Shown: piece by piece, positions 34,745 through 46,632 of the stretch | Layout of the letters: every line of letters starts with the position of its first letter | How positions within the stretch are numbered: position 1 is the stretch's first letter | From: Trichopria drosophilae | Lineage: Eukaryota; Arthropoda; Insecta; Hymenoptera; Diapriidae | Length of the DNA stretch: 64,000 bases | Assembly (NCBI GenBank): GCA_030407085.1 | Contig: CM059587.1 | Span: 36,305,001 to 36,369,000, forward strand | Direction of reading: 5' to 3' | Program-made: the position numbers and the translations under genes | The notes under the pieces: model-generated | The model's input: the letters and a program-made list of their open reading frames with translations, nothing else | Database searches by the model: none | Told to the model about the DNA's origin: nothing

Positions 34745-35660
34745 GCTTGTATATAAGAATTTGAAATCCGTTTATAAACATTCAAAATGGCGGATCAAAA
34801 ATTGATATCAAATTTCCAGAAATTTACGGATGCTTTTGAAACTTGATACGACACACATAGAGAAAGAAGGGTTAATTGAAGTATGAAGAAATGGTAGAAA
34901 CGATTTTAAAATATGTAAATAGTGGAATTATCAGGATAAAAGGTTATAGTCAATATTTGAGGTTATGTACGTATATTTGAAGTACTGGAAAATAGTAAAA
35001 CAATTTTATTTACTACTTTTTGAATTAAAGCGTTTCACTGTTATAAAACGAGTCCATTAACTATTTTCTTTCTCTCTGCGTATAGGCCTTTCGAATTTAA
35101 AGTTAGTTTTAAAAAAATGTGGAACAGTTATAGTTCAAATTAATATTAGAAATATTATGAAAAAGAAAAACGAATATCAAATTTCAACCGGAGAATGCAT
35201 CACTATAAGGTAATCAGTAGGATGGTTTTCCTATTTTTTTTTAATTTTTATATAACACAGTTTTTTCCCATATTTAAAATAGCAGACACTATTATAATAG
35301 GGGTGAGCTAGAGATTAACATTTTTAAAATATTGTATGTAATCATTTCTGATGGTTCTATTTGCACTAGTTAAAAATGGCGATTTGAAAATTGTTGATAT
35401 ATAACTATTAAATTATTTATATATGTAAATAGATTTTAGTGACATCAACTTTGTTATTACCCAAAAAGCCCCGAGTCCATATTGAATTCACAATTTTGAA
35501 TTTTTTAAAAGTAAGTTTAGATTTGTAGTCAGCGAGTCCGAAAATATCCGTGCAATCAGTTTCAAGCAATTCATATAAATTAAATAAAAAGTGTACGCCA
35601 TATTGGATCTGTCATTTTTAATTTCTACAATCTTCTTGCTGTTTGCAACCGGTGACGCCA
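34745..35660. repeat. Diverged ATGGCG-family units in both orientations
   Basis: Plus-oriented: CATTCAAAATGGCGGATC at 34784 and AAAATGGCGATTTG at about 35374. Minus-oriented: 'cgagtccatattgaattcac' at 35470 and TACGCCATATTGGATCTGTC at 35595. A 'gtagtcagcgagtccgaaaatatccg' anchor lies between the last two. Again the units flip orientation from left to right. The frame at 35625-35921 begins in this repeat. Confidence 0.55.
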
Positions 35661-38600
35661 AAAATATCTTGTGCGAGGCATTAGTTTGGTAAAATAATAT
35701 TTACTGTAGAGATTTAAAAGTAGTAAAAGGAAAAATAAAAATAGTTCACAACTGAGTTGCTGTATTGTATTTTGATTTTCGAAATGTCCAAATTTGGTTT
35801 GTAATTGGAATTCAGCATTCAAAACACCCCAAATATCGTTTTTTTTTAAATTTTGTTGTAGGACGTTGTGGCGTAATGTGCAATATCGCCGGTTTCTGAT
35901 CTGCAGTTCGATATTGAACAAAAGTGTTTACACTGCCATCTGTTTTGTGTCCACATTGTAGTCATTTCTTGAAGTTTATTAATTTATCTGAAAGATGTAT
36001 AGGTTATGTGCAACATCTTTTTTGTAACTTTAAAAATAAAGACACCGTTGCTCCGGCGGAGGTTATGTAAATTTTGTTGGTGAAATTTTCACTTTTTAGA
36101 GATTGATTGTATCTTATTGTTCGGTAACATTTTTTTCGCCAGGTTTCGACTAATTTTGCATTGATGAAACCTAAATTATAAAACCATCACAAAACTGAAT
36201 TTTTAGGGAAAATTTGAAAATTTGAAAATCTAATAATGCAGAAATGTTTAGATTAAGTCCTTTAAATTATTTTGTCTTGAAATAACCCTGGAATGGGTTA
36301 CTATTTATTTGCATATTTCATCAATAATTTTGTTATGTTAATCTTCATCGATGCTAAGTAACATTGAGTATCGCATTTACATAATAGGGCCTTATGTTTG
36401 TGCTGATTGGATTGCAAATTTAATTTTGTACGCCCTTGATCCGTTTTGTTTGTTGTGATTAAATGAAAAGGTTATGGTTGCTCTTTTTCTTTCTGAAGTA
36501 TAAACAGTTTGGTGAATGAAAATAAGGAGCAGATGAATCATACACCAGAATTAAAATTCGCAATCATATAGGTTTAATGACTTCGATTTATCAATTTTGG
36601 CGATGGATTTTCTGGAATAACTGAATATGGAGTTGTTTAAAACTCTTAGATTTTGTGATGCATTGTGTGCAACTATTCCTGACTAGTATCACATGAAGCC
36701 AGATAAATTGTAACCCCTTGTTTTATCAAGATGGATAGGGCAAATATATAGATGTAATGGTTCTAGGGCTTGTTGATGACGTAGTAGGCGATGTAGGTCG
36801 ATCTTCGTTAGATTTCACGTCATTCTGAAGAAGTAAAGCAATACCTAGTGCGTCTAAACTGAATGCTTTGGTTTTGTTTACTGAAGAAAATAACTAATGT
36901 AACATTTTAATCCATTCGCTGCCTTTGTCCTCTAGAGCGGACAAACTTAATTTGTGAAATTATTACATAAAGCGTTGATTATTCAATGATGTAATAATTT
37001 TGTTATTAAAAAATCATTTCATGAAAATAAATAATTACTATTAGCATTGTTTGGAATTTCTACAATTATTATTATAAATAAATCAATATCATTATAATTT
37101 TAATATAAATTTTTGACAAATTTCTGCATATTTTAATTTTTAAAATCGATTTTGGCTACACCGATATAATTCCGCACTGAACGGGTAAGGCAACGAGTTC
37201 TTCCTATGTTGACTAAAGTTAAACATATTTAACATTTTTTTAAAACCTTTTAAACAATTTCATTAACCTAATTTTATTAACCCAATTGAATTATATTTTG
37301 GACCGCATTTGCTGATGTATTAGGATGAGAGTAGTGTATCCAGAAATTTGTCTGTAGTAACATTGCACAATCAAGAAAATGAGTGTCTTATAGAATGAGA
37401 TACTTTTCTTCAAACAGAAGACTTTGACGTCTAATTCACTTGAATTTACAATTTGAAACATTTTGTTATTACAGAGTAAGTGTTTTAAATTGAATAAGAT
37501 TAGATATTTTATGTTTTTTACAGTTTATATAATCACAGGTTATTAATAGTTATTATCAAAGAACATACGAGACTTTAATTACTCAATGTGAAAACAGTTT
37601 GATACATAACCAGAAATTGTATTCCTATATGTAAAAATGGATTAGCGTTTATTTTACATTTGTAATTCCGTGTCAATTTCCTTCTGACATTAATTCAATT
37701 TTCTTAGTTGGGTTTACTGATAAAAATTGTACATTTTTCAAATAACATTTCAAGAAATCTTTCTTCCTAGAGTACTATATAAAATGATTTTAATATTAAT
37801 AAACAATGCGAATATTCTAATGACGAAAAGATAAACAATGAATCATTTTTTAGTTTATATTATCCCTTAATATCAGTCTTTTGTATATGAATTCGTTAGG
37901 AAATTTTTCTTAAAATAATATAAGTAAACAAAAATATTGATAATTACGTTCATCGTACTTTAATAGTAATAATGAATAATAACGGCTTATATTGAACTGA
38001 AAATGCAAATTGCAATTTTGAAAATTTTGGTTTCCCTCACTTTATTTTCAACATTTGTATTATTGATGGAGCAGACTGGTCTAGACAGTTTAGGTAAATC
38101 TTTTTGGATTTTTAAGTTTATGTCTTGGTGCAACGAATCTCTAAAAAGATTGGTCTTCATTTTTCTATCTAATCTATTTCTTAATATTGAGCAAATGTAG
38201 TAAATCCCGAGACAAATTCTGTTCAAATATGCATAACCAATCAACGCCTAAAACATAGAATTTTACCACCATATTGGATCTATAATTGCATTTTGAAAAA
38301 CCATAATTATGTTCATTCAGTTTAATACGAAACATGGAAAACGAGATAAAAATATTATGAAACTTTTATTGACGATAATCGTGACAAAACTGGTTGTTTT
38401 CCATATTTCCAGACTGCTAAATGTACTGGAAAATACTCGAGGGTGTTAAATCAAACAAAATTTTACACTTTAGTGAACAAAATTTCGTTTAACGTTAATT
38501 AATATAATGGTTATTTAGAAAAGACATGTATTTATAATTATCACAATATTACGGAATTTTCTAAAGTATTATTCTTTATCCATACTTGTGATAAAAAATG

Positions 38601-40128
38601 GGGTTTTCTATTTTTCACTACTTTTGTAAATAAAGACCGACACATTGTTTTTACAATTTGTGGCATCGCAATTTTCAAAATTGGAATCTAAAAAGCGTAC
38701 CCAAAAATATGAATAGTTATTACAGAAACTGAGCTAAAAATCCTACTTTATTTAGGTTTAAAGGGTTAAACAATAATATACAGGTATTTTTAGTGTCGTC
38801 ATTAAATGTCCCAGATTGTAAGATGCAACGATGTCTTATTTCTGATCGATAGCCGCCAAGAATATTTCGAGTTTTTAAAGGAAAAGAAATAATTTAAGGC
38901 CGATCAAATGGACTTCAAATATTTAAATAATAATTCCTGGATTTTCCTTATTCCTTAATAATTTCAGATTTCTATCTTGACTCTTTCACGTGCTCCAAGA
39001 GCCCTAAACCAAATATGGTACGATTTTTGTCTTGTAAATGATAGTGGATAAACAACATTTTTATTTTCTTTACCTGTTTTTTTTTTAATTTCCTATAATA
39101 AATGCTATAACTTAGCTCGAAATTATATTTTCACTTCTATCGGCGCTTATTTTGAGCAGGAATCTATACGAAATGTGAAATTTTGTGATACATAATTTCA
39201 TAATGCATTTCAGTATCGATATTCTTATTTAATTGAGATAGTTTTAGGCTTTTGTCATTTTTTCTTTAAAAAATTTTTTAAATATTTTAAATTGAATAAA
39301 TCTGCCGGAAATTTATTTTTTTTTTAATATAGATGGGCTTATTGCATTTGAAATATGTTCCAAAACAGATATTTCTTTTTGTAGCTTTTTAGATTGATTG
39401 CAGTGGAAATCCCAGTAGAAAAACTGAAAAAACTGTTTTCTAATATAAAAACGTTGTTAATATTCAAGACTCTTGGGGCATGTGAAGAAGCCAATATAAA
39501 CTAGAATTACTTGAGACTAATTTGAAGTAAATTTTCGAAAATTTTGATTTTAACGACCACCGTAATGTCTACATGAAGAAAGAAAACACGAGCTTTTTCG
39601 AGTTAAGATCGTTATTTTTTAACTTGAAGAACAGATACATAAAAATAAATGTTATCAATTTAGAATTCAGCACTTTTCAACATAGTCCCATTATGTTACT
39701 CGTTAAAAGATTCAATGAAGTTCCTCTAGCACATAAGGGTCTTTATATCACGTGACTCCTACCACATGTATAAGCAAATAATTTTCAATTTAACGCGACT
39801 ATTATTTCTTAGGTTATAATCGAGGTTTCAAACTTTAGCTGTCCCCATTCTTCACGTTTGCTCTTAACTCATGTCCGGCCCATTATAACATGCTCGCTCA
39901 TATATCATGTAAGCTCGTACATAAAATTGATTATACGACCATTCCATATAAATCAAGGAGCTTGCGGAGACGGTGATGACGCGTTATACTCTACATGGTA
40001 TAGACATGAACGATTTTCGGCATCACTCCAGCATGGCAACACGATCGAACTCCATATTTAAGCGAAAATTGGAAATTGAATCAAAGTCTTTTATAAAATA
40101 ATCGGAAGTAGATTATACATTATCAGCC
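35661..40128. other. 4.5 kb AT-rich DNA, one repeat fragment, no gene seen
   Basis: A minus-oriented ATGGCG-family fragment (CACCATATTGGATCT) lies at 38267. An acceptor-like TTTTGTTATTACAG directly followed by AGTAAGTG at about 37470 is noted. A somewhat GC-richer patch is at 39840-40060. Frames at 37987-38244, 38003-38200, 39573-39755 and 39858-40061 have no known features. Confidence 0.5.
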
Positions 40129-40678
40129 TGCATTGAGAGAAATGATTTACTAATAGTTAATGTAAGCTAATTTCAAGGCTCTTACATTAACTTTAAGGTT
40201 ATAAGAGTAACTGTAAGGTTATAAGAGTAACTGTAAAGTAAAAAACGACAGGTAACTTTGAGATGAAAATACCAGCACTTTCCTGTACGTTAGCATTGTT
40301 ATTGTATATTAACTCATATATTTTAACATTCATGGTGAGTTCGTTAACTGTTAATAAAGCTTACATTAAATTCTGTCGTTTGAACTGGGCATGTCAACAA
40401 TGCGTCGAAAAATTCGCACAGAATCGAGTAACTGCGTATGCAGTATGTTTGTTTATGTCTGTTTCGGTGAAACTGTAAGTGCGTAAATATGTCACGTAAT
40501 GATCCCAACATTAATATTTAAGATTCTTATATGAACTATTAACATAACAAATTTAACCGAATCTTAGATTACGGCAACTTCCGGATAAAGTATCTTACCT
40601 TAATATAAAAATCTAAATTCTGTTATTTTTACTATGTAGCTATTACATTAACTGTAAACAAACATTTCTCTCAGTGTG
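40129..40678. mobile_element. ~550-bp MITE with CACTGAGAGAAATG-type TIRs
   Basis: The left end CATTGAGAGAAATGATTTAC and the right in reverse complement CACTGAGAGAAATGTTTG both continue into AGTTAATGTAA, giving TIRs of about 40 bp. TA borders the right end (40679-40680) and the left border is altered. The interior has a 20-bp tandem duplication at 40197-40236 (ATAAGAGTAACTGTAAGGTT). The 71-codon frame at 40263-40478 lies inside with no transposase features. It shares terminal style with the 22.0- and 46.6-kb MITEs. Confidence 0.7.
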
Positions 40679-41448
40679 TACTGTAGCTAAAGTAACGCGG
40701 CCCTCGTGGTTGTTCTTGAAAGTTTTAGGCAGTATTTAAATATTTGTTCATTTCTTTAATTAATTATCGACTAAGAATAATTATATGTTATAAACTAGAT
40801 GCCTTCGACCCGGGTGCCTACAATTTTGGCTAAATTTGTATTGCAGTTCCCTGACGAAAGGCTGATGCTTCCGGGAATATTCCCATTTTAAGACTGCCAG
40901 GAAAGAAGGCGGCAGAGGGTAGTTCTAGCATCGTTAGGTTCGAGTAGTTTCTATACATATATTGTAACAATATCTTGCTTGTTCCTTAAATAGGGTGAAT
41001 ATGCCAATGAATGCACGGTTAAGCATTTTTCACACTTTGATCGATTGTAACTTTTCAATTCTTTTATGAAAATTTAATTATGATACCACCATTAGAATCG
41101 TTCGACTCTGCTCTTTATGACCGTGTAGTTCAACCTTTGATTTTATTTAATTATTAACCTCGTCTTCATACGTTTGTAAAAACATCCGCCAAACCCCAAT
41201 ATGAATAGACGGGTTAAATCAAATGGGACGTTTTCAGTACCAGTTTTGGATGGCTTTAAAACTTTGCTTCGATTTTACAAAATAATAAACACTGGAAGAT
41301 CAATAGTACTGTAAATATTGTTTTGAATGTTCAAAGAACATAAAAATATGTATTTTGTTGCATGTTGTGCATCATACATTCATAAGAAATAGAAATATGC
41401 AGAAAATCGTCCATTCATTGGTAGTCGTCCATTCATTGGCATATTCAC
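40679..41448. other. AT-rich DNA with a GC-richer patch, no gene seen
   Basis: 40800-40950 is GC-richer (GGGAATATTCCC palindrome, AAGAAGGCGGCAGAGGG) but has no open frame. The direct repeat GTCCATTCATTGG at 41410 and 41428 is minor. Confidence 0.4.
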
Positions 41449-41449
41449 C

Positions 41450-42515
41450 CTATATTAAAATTGAAAATGAGCATTTTCAAAACTTCGACCCCGACCGCAG
41501 GTCAGCCGAAGCACTGATAAATGAGCACGTCTTGTTCACACTGATGCTTAAAAAAACGCGGTTTAGTCCAGTTTTTGACAGGTCGGGTTGCACGAAATAA
41601 ATTTTTTTATATGTGGGATACTTCGGTTTCCGTTCATGCGATCCAGTACAATAAAACGTTTTTCTTCACGCCCTGGACGCGAAAGGTTTTGGCTCGATTG
41701 GTTATTTATAATTGAAAAACTGCCGACATTGACAAGCTAGTTGCGTTTCGTCCTAGTTGCCCGATTCTATAAACCGTTATTTACAATAACATGAACAGTA
41801 TGTTCGTTAATGACAATATCCTGAACCACGATCAGTTGAAGTTGTTGCTACCGGCGAAGCCCCGAACCCCCCTCCCCGCTACCACCTCTCCATGGCTACC
41901 CCCCGACACCAACATTACAGTGAATATTTTTTTATGCCCCCCACCCCCCTGATACCCGCCTCACTCCCCTGCTTCCTCTGTGTCTCTGTTTTTCATGTAT
42001 ATAATATACATACATATGCATTGTATATGTGTATGTACAATTTATGTTAATTTCATGTTAATTTGCTTTTTACGGCATTATCGTTGATTTTACGAAGAAA
42101 TGAATTTTTTTGTAGAGAATTCGATGTTCTATATTTTTTGTTTGAAACATTTTTTTGTACGATTTGTATTTTTTGTTAAAAAATGGAAAAAACGCGTTTT
42201 TTTTGTCAAACCATAATCTAGTATGCATTGTCTCCAAAAACTAATCAGATCTAAGTTTGGCCAAGAGAAACCCAAATCCGTTTCTACTTTTTAAATTCGT
42301 CCTGCCAGTCGCGAGATATCGCGTATACAAAATTTTGCCCACAGACGGACGGACGGACGTACAACCTAACGGACATCACTTTTTTTATTGTTGCTTTGAG
42401 TTCCTTAGGGCCTGAAACGTCGACATTTGATGAAAAACTATAGGGTAATTTTTTGGCGGGAACTGACCAAATTCAATACTTCGCCAGACCTATGGTCTGG
42501 GTCGATGTAACTCTT
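41450..42515 (+). repeat. Family L element, copy 3 (longest)
   Basis: It begins with GAAAATGAGCATTTTC, AACTTCGACCCCGAC and 'gtcagccgaagca', matching 13.18 kb. It continues with a C-rich tract at 41860-41990 (CCCCCACCCCCCTG and similar) and then the GGCATTATCGTTGATTTTAC, GAGATATCGCG, GGACGGACGGACGTACAAC, TCCTTAGGGCCTGAAACGTC and GAAAAACTATAGGGTAATTT blocks. It ends at the conserved hairpin. No transposase is encoded. Frames 41355-41600 and 42453-42737 only overlap it. Confidence 0.65.
42478..42508. repeat. Conserved terminal hairpin of family L, copy 3
   Basis: ACTTCG-CCAGACC-TAT-GGTCTGG-GT-CGATGT: an exact 6-7 bp inner stem with a 3-base loop, and an outer stem with one mismatch. Confidence 0.7.
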
Positions 42516-43360
42516 GCATTTTTGAGAAAACATATAAAAACAACTATTTTAGGAATATTCAGACGAACTGTAGATTTTATGGACGAAAAAAATGGGTACA
42601 TACAGCAACATGATTATAAACAAAACAATATTTATATACAGATGAAAATAGTTATTTTTGAATCTCAGGCTTCATCGACTCTCGGGTTCTATTGTCGAGG
42701 CGTAAAACTCCACTTTATGCCCATGATACAAAAATAACTATTATCTCATTATTACCTTTTTCTATGTTTATAATGTAATCGTGAAAGAGTTTTTGTGCAT
42801 TTAAGTAACGTAAACTGTAAAATATAATACCAATTTGGATAGGTGCCATTTTATCTTCGATAAGTTTGGAATTTTCACTAAAATTCGTAAATAAAAAACG
42901 ACTGATACAATTTTTCAAAATTTGCACTTTGAAAGTGTGATTCTAATTAGTGAGAGGATATCTTAGAAAACACAAAAGAAATTAATTAAGAACTGACCGA
43001 GAATTTTCGGAAATAAGTGACTTTGAAAATTTCATACATTCGTTCCCCATTTTCGAGCTTAAATATCGCGGACTCCATATTTCAAGAAGAAAAATATCTT
43101 ATGAAACAAATTTGCCGACAATTTATCTTAAAATGTCTCTAACAATTAGAATATTCTGAAACAACGATGTCTAATACGTAAGAAGTAGTAATGGATATTT
43201 CTTACATTCCTTAGAAACAAAAATTAACTGTGAAAAAAGTGTACGTCTCGGATTTAAGTGGCTAAAAATTTCAAATTTGTTTTTGACGCAGTAATATTGG
43301 TGCATTTTCTGGCTCAACGATGTAGAAATTCCCTTTAATTAATATGCATTCTTATCGTAC
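42516..43360. other. AT-rich DNA, no gene seen
   Basis: A minus-oriented repeat-like trace (TCGCGGACTCCATATTTC) lies at 43070. Otherwise nothing. Confidence 0.4.
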
Positions 43361-43965
43361 ATTTCACATGTCTGTTAGATGATTACGTAGGTTACATAAT
43401 TATTCATTTGCCACGTAGAGAATAACGGCACTACTACAAGTTCCAACCCGATTGTAATACGCTTAAAACGAAGATGAGCAAATTATTCCATTAATTTGCA
43501 TCCTCGTCGTAGGCTCAATAAGTCTGTTATTTGCTCTTCGAGTTTCTAGAGAAATTCTATTTACATATACGCACCTGCACACGCACTCGTACACAAACCA
43601 CCGACTTGTCGTTGCGATACGAAGCCATTAGAATTCATATGAAATATGTCGGTGCATTGCAAACGGTTTTCATGTTACTAACTGAATATGATTTGCCATC
43701 CGGTTAAGCATCTGGGGTAACGTCTTTGTACCCAGGAATATCTCAAGGCGACATTTGTAACCTTTTATTCTTATTTTTCGACCTCCGACTCACTTCCTTG
43801 CTCCGCTTTTCCCAGCCCTTCTTTTATTCTTTTTTTTCCTACTATTCGTTCCGCTTTTACGACTACTCTAATTTCGTCGTCGTATTACGGACTTATTATT
43901 TTTATATCGATTCCCTCCTCAGCGTACACCCATTTCCGAGTGTTCTACATTATCGAGTGTAGAAT
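43361..43965. other. Single-copy, GC-richer segment; candidate regulatory element
   Basis: It contains CCATTAATTTGCATCC at 43490, which joins a homeodomain core (TAAT) and an octamer-like ATTTGCAT. It also has an alternating AC-rich stretch (GCACCTGCACACGCACTC) and a pyrimidine-rich strand at 43740-43920. The 78-codon frame 43726-43962 is in the pyrimidine tract and unconvincing. No other copy is in the window. The role is inferred from composition and motif only. Confidence 0.25.
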
Positions 43966-44392
43966 GTACTGTAAGAGGTAGATTATGTTTTTGTTTACAT
44001 TTGGTTATTGTTTTTAGTACTCTTTTGTATATATAATTCAATATTACAATAAAGATTCGTTGTAATCTAACATTAGTCTTTGACTTATCAAAAAATATGG
44101 AATCGACGAGTTTTGTTTAAATTTGAGCTTTTATCGATTATTTTTTATATAATTTTACAACTACAACTGTAATATTTGCAAACATTATGTCAAACTATGA
44201 CATTAATATGACGTACGATACTTCCAAGATGAAGTATTGCAAGGTAAACAGATTAATAAGTCATAGTCGTTGAGAGTGAATCAGCACGAAAATTAAATAG
44301 TGTTATTCTGTTATTGTATACTAAATCATTTAATACATAAAAATTAATCGGTTAAGAAAGGGACATATAATTCCTCTTCCTAGTAATACTAC
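43966..44392. other. AT-rich DNA, no gene seen
   Basis: Nothing recognisable. Confidence 0.5.
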
Positions 44393-44500
44393 CCTAACAG
44401 AACCGAACCTTACAACAAAGTTAAATAAGCTTGTCATAAGGTTCATAAGCTTGCAGCAACGTTATTTCACCTTGTTGTTATAGGTTCGGTTCTGGGTGGG
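44393..44500. mobile_element. 108-bp TA-flanked hairpin MITE
   Basis: The left CCCTAACAGAACCGAACCT and the right in reverse complement CCCACCCAGAACCGAACCT are followed by matching 'acaacaa(a/g)gt(g)aaataa', so the arms fill most of the element. TA lies at both borders (44391-44392 and 44501-44502). The loop has two AAGCTTG-like words. Confidence 0.75.
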
Positions 44501-44641
44501 TACCAATGTAGTACCCATTGATGGCAATTAAACTATGACATACTGATAGTACTATGTGAAAAATAAGAATATATTTTTTTTATATCGAAAAATAAGAATA
44601 TCGAAGAAATGATTTTAAAAATTAAATAACATTTTTACCAT

Positions 44642-45136
44642 TCATTTATTTATATATATGAAAACTAATATTTTTACTAGAAAGATCATCCAAAAATGTA
44701 CAAAATTCATTTCATGTATTAGGTTTCCAATTCTATAAAAATAAAGATAATCTGTGGTTGCCTCTAAAATTAAAAACATCAAACACGCTCTTAAATTATC
44801 ATAAGTCGGAATTTTGATGGTTTCAGTGGTCAAAGTTGTTACATTTCCAAGTATATATAAGTATACTAAGTAAGTATACCCCGCGCATTTCCACAATGGT
44901 TCGTATTTCATATTTTCGAACATAACACCAAAACCAACAATGCGGCCGTTATAAAGATAGGCACATTTGAGCCTTCTGCAAAATTTATAGAGACTACATA
45001 GTTCCATATTTTTGTCAGTGCAATTATTAGTTACCTTTCTACTCGAAGCTTTGAGCGCAATAATTTCCAGTAACAAAACACGCACCCAACGAACTATCAA
45101 ATGACTGCTAAATGGAGCAAAAAAAGACACTGTCAA
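44642..45136 (-). CDS. Uncharacterised 164-aa membrane-like reading frame
   Basis: This is the longest frame in the window, read on the minus strand from an ATG at 45136. Hydrophobic stretches lie at about residues 15-28, 85-97 (YTYLVYLYILG), 114-123 and 146-160. The middle part, LTTETIKIPTYDNLRACLMF followed by ILEATTDYLYFYRIGNLIHE, has the rhythm of the first two membrane segments of insect odorant receptors (a helix, a short acidic/polar loop, a helix with an F-Y pair and 'lI..m'). No diagnostic residue proves this. Such receptors are about 400 aa, so this would be one exon or a fragment. No convincing donor or further exons were found, and the N-terminal 60 residues look unrelated. It could equally be a chance frame in AT-rich DNA. 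Confidence 0.22.
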   Translation of the reverse strand: MTVSFFAPFSSHLIVRWVRVLLLEIIALKASSRKVTNNCTDKNMELCSLYKFCRRLKCAYLYNGRIVGFGVMFENMKYEPLWKCAGYTYLVYLYILGNVTTLTTETIKIPTYDNLRACLMFLILEATTDYLYFYRIGNLIHEMNFVHFWMIFLVKILVFIYINK

Positions 45137-45584
45137 TAGATTGGGATGAGAGTACTCAATAGAGTATCACCTCTTTCATTCTGATCATTTCCTCTATAGC
45201 CTTCCCCCAACACCATGCAAAAAACGAACGTAAAATTATTTACATTCAGAAAAATTAATAATTAGGAGTCTATAATATAAGATAGCAGACGAGTCCAACG
45301 GATCTTCTTTTCCGACTAACTTAACCATTTGAAGCTTGGTGCCTTTTCTGTAGGACACCTTTTTGTAATTAATTTTCTTTATTTTTCAGTATATCAAAAT
45401 TGAATTTTAGTGAACATTTTTTCTTCCGTACTTCGATAACGTGTTTTTAAATGTAAACAAATTAATATGTATTATGAATTATTGTGTTAAATTGTTTATA
45501 ATGACGAACAATGCATACAAATTACGTGTTTTTTTAACAAAGAATGTATGCTGAAAAGTAACCGTCGTTGAAATAAGACGAAAC
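45137..45584. other. AT-rich DNA, no gene seen
   Basis: Nothing recognisable. Confidence 0.5.
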
Positions 45585-46345
45585 TGGGTACTCGAGGGTT
45601 TTCGGGGTCGCTAATTACGAATTTGGTATCAGATTTTCACAATTAAAAATGACGAATCCAAGATGGCCGATCGAAATGTAAAAATTTACTTGATCGAGGT
45701 GAAATTCCGTACTCAGCCGATTAAGAATCTAGCCTTAGATTTTCGAAATTCAAAATATCGAATCCAATATGGCCAACCAGAATGTAAAAATCTACTTGAT
45801 CGAGGTGAAGCAGGGTGTTCGGGCGAGTTCAACATGACGGTCCGAAATGTAAAATGTTATTTGACCGAAATCGAACTAAATACTGAATAATGTTACATTT
45901 TGTACATAAAATTTAGCAGATACAACAGGCGGGCACGAATGCTAAAATTTCATAGTTCGTCTTTTACGATCTCGAAAACTGTTACATTTTGGCGGTCATA
46001 TTGAATCCGTCATTTTGAATTTTGAAAATTTAAGATTAGATTCGTAATCTACGATCCTGAAAACTCTCGAGAACCCAGTTTTATTTCGATGAAATAAATT
46101 TTTACATTTTAGTCGGCCATCTTGTATCCGCCTTCTTCAGTTTTGAAAATCGAAGACTAGATTCGTAATCCGCAACCTCGAAAACCTCCAAGTTTCCCAT
46201 TTTCACCTCGATCAAATACATTTTATAATTTTTGTCGGCCATCTTGGATCCGCCATCTTTAATTTTGGAAATCAGGTCAGATTCGTGACCAGAGACCCCG
46301 AAAACCTCCGAGTAACAAGTTTCAGCTATTTTCCGTGCAAATAAA
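45585..46345. repeat. Best-preserved ATGGCG-family array, with units in opposed orientation
   Basis: Two to three plus-oriented units (anchors GGTCGCTAATTACGAATT at 45604 and 'agccgattaagaatctagcc' at 45714; cores ATCCAAGATGGCCGATCG and ATCCAATATGGCCAACC) are followed by three minus-oriented units (cores at about 45993, 46116 and 46236; anchors TTCGTAATCTACGATCC, TTCGTAATCCGCAACC, TTCGTGACCAGAGACC). Spacing is about 110-125 bp. TACTTGATCGAGGTGAA recurs on the plus side and TTCACCTCGATCAAAT on the minus side. The frames 45663-45890 plus and 46102-46359 minus both read M-A-D-(R/K)-N...YLIEVK because they translate the same repeat from each strand. Confidence 0.8.
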
Positions 46346-46632
46346 AATGTATGCTTCAAAGGGTTTTTTTCAATATTCGAAGAACGTCACATGCGAAGTG
46401 AGAGAGAGGGGGAAGGAGTAAATTATATAGAATAAAAGAGGTCGACGACATCATGAAAACTCTGTTAATTACAATAAAAGAGGTCCTACTGCAATAACCA
46501 GTATTGCCAGCTTTCAAACGCGCCTTCCATTGATTAAATTACGTAACACAATTGTCAGTATTGCGCAATCATTTCATATGCGACAAAGTTTTATTACTTA
46601 TCACCCCATTTAATACACCGACAGTAATAAAA
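46346..46632. other. AT-rich DNA with a short duplicated word
   Basis: AATAAAAGAGGTC occurs at 46430 and 46484. GAGAGAGAGGGGGAAGGAG is a purine tract at about 46400. No gene. Confidence 0.4.

Noticed and set aside
37468..37482. Acceptor TTATTACAG directly followed by AGTAAGTG as a ratchet point
   Set aside because: The extra A breaks the required AG/GT junction, so it does not fit the motif.
40263..40478. 71-codon frame with a signal-peptide-like start (MKIPALSCTLALLLYINSY)
   Set aside because: It lies wholly inside a MITE with TIRs on both sides. No cysteine pattern or family match supports a secreted peptide.
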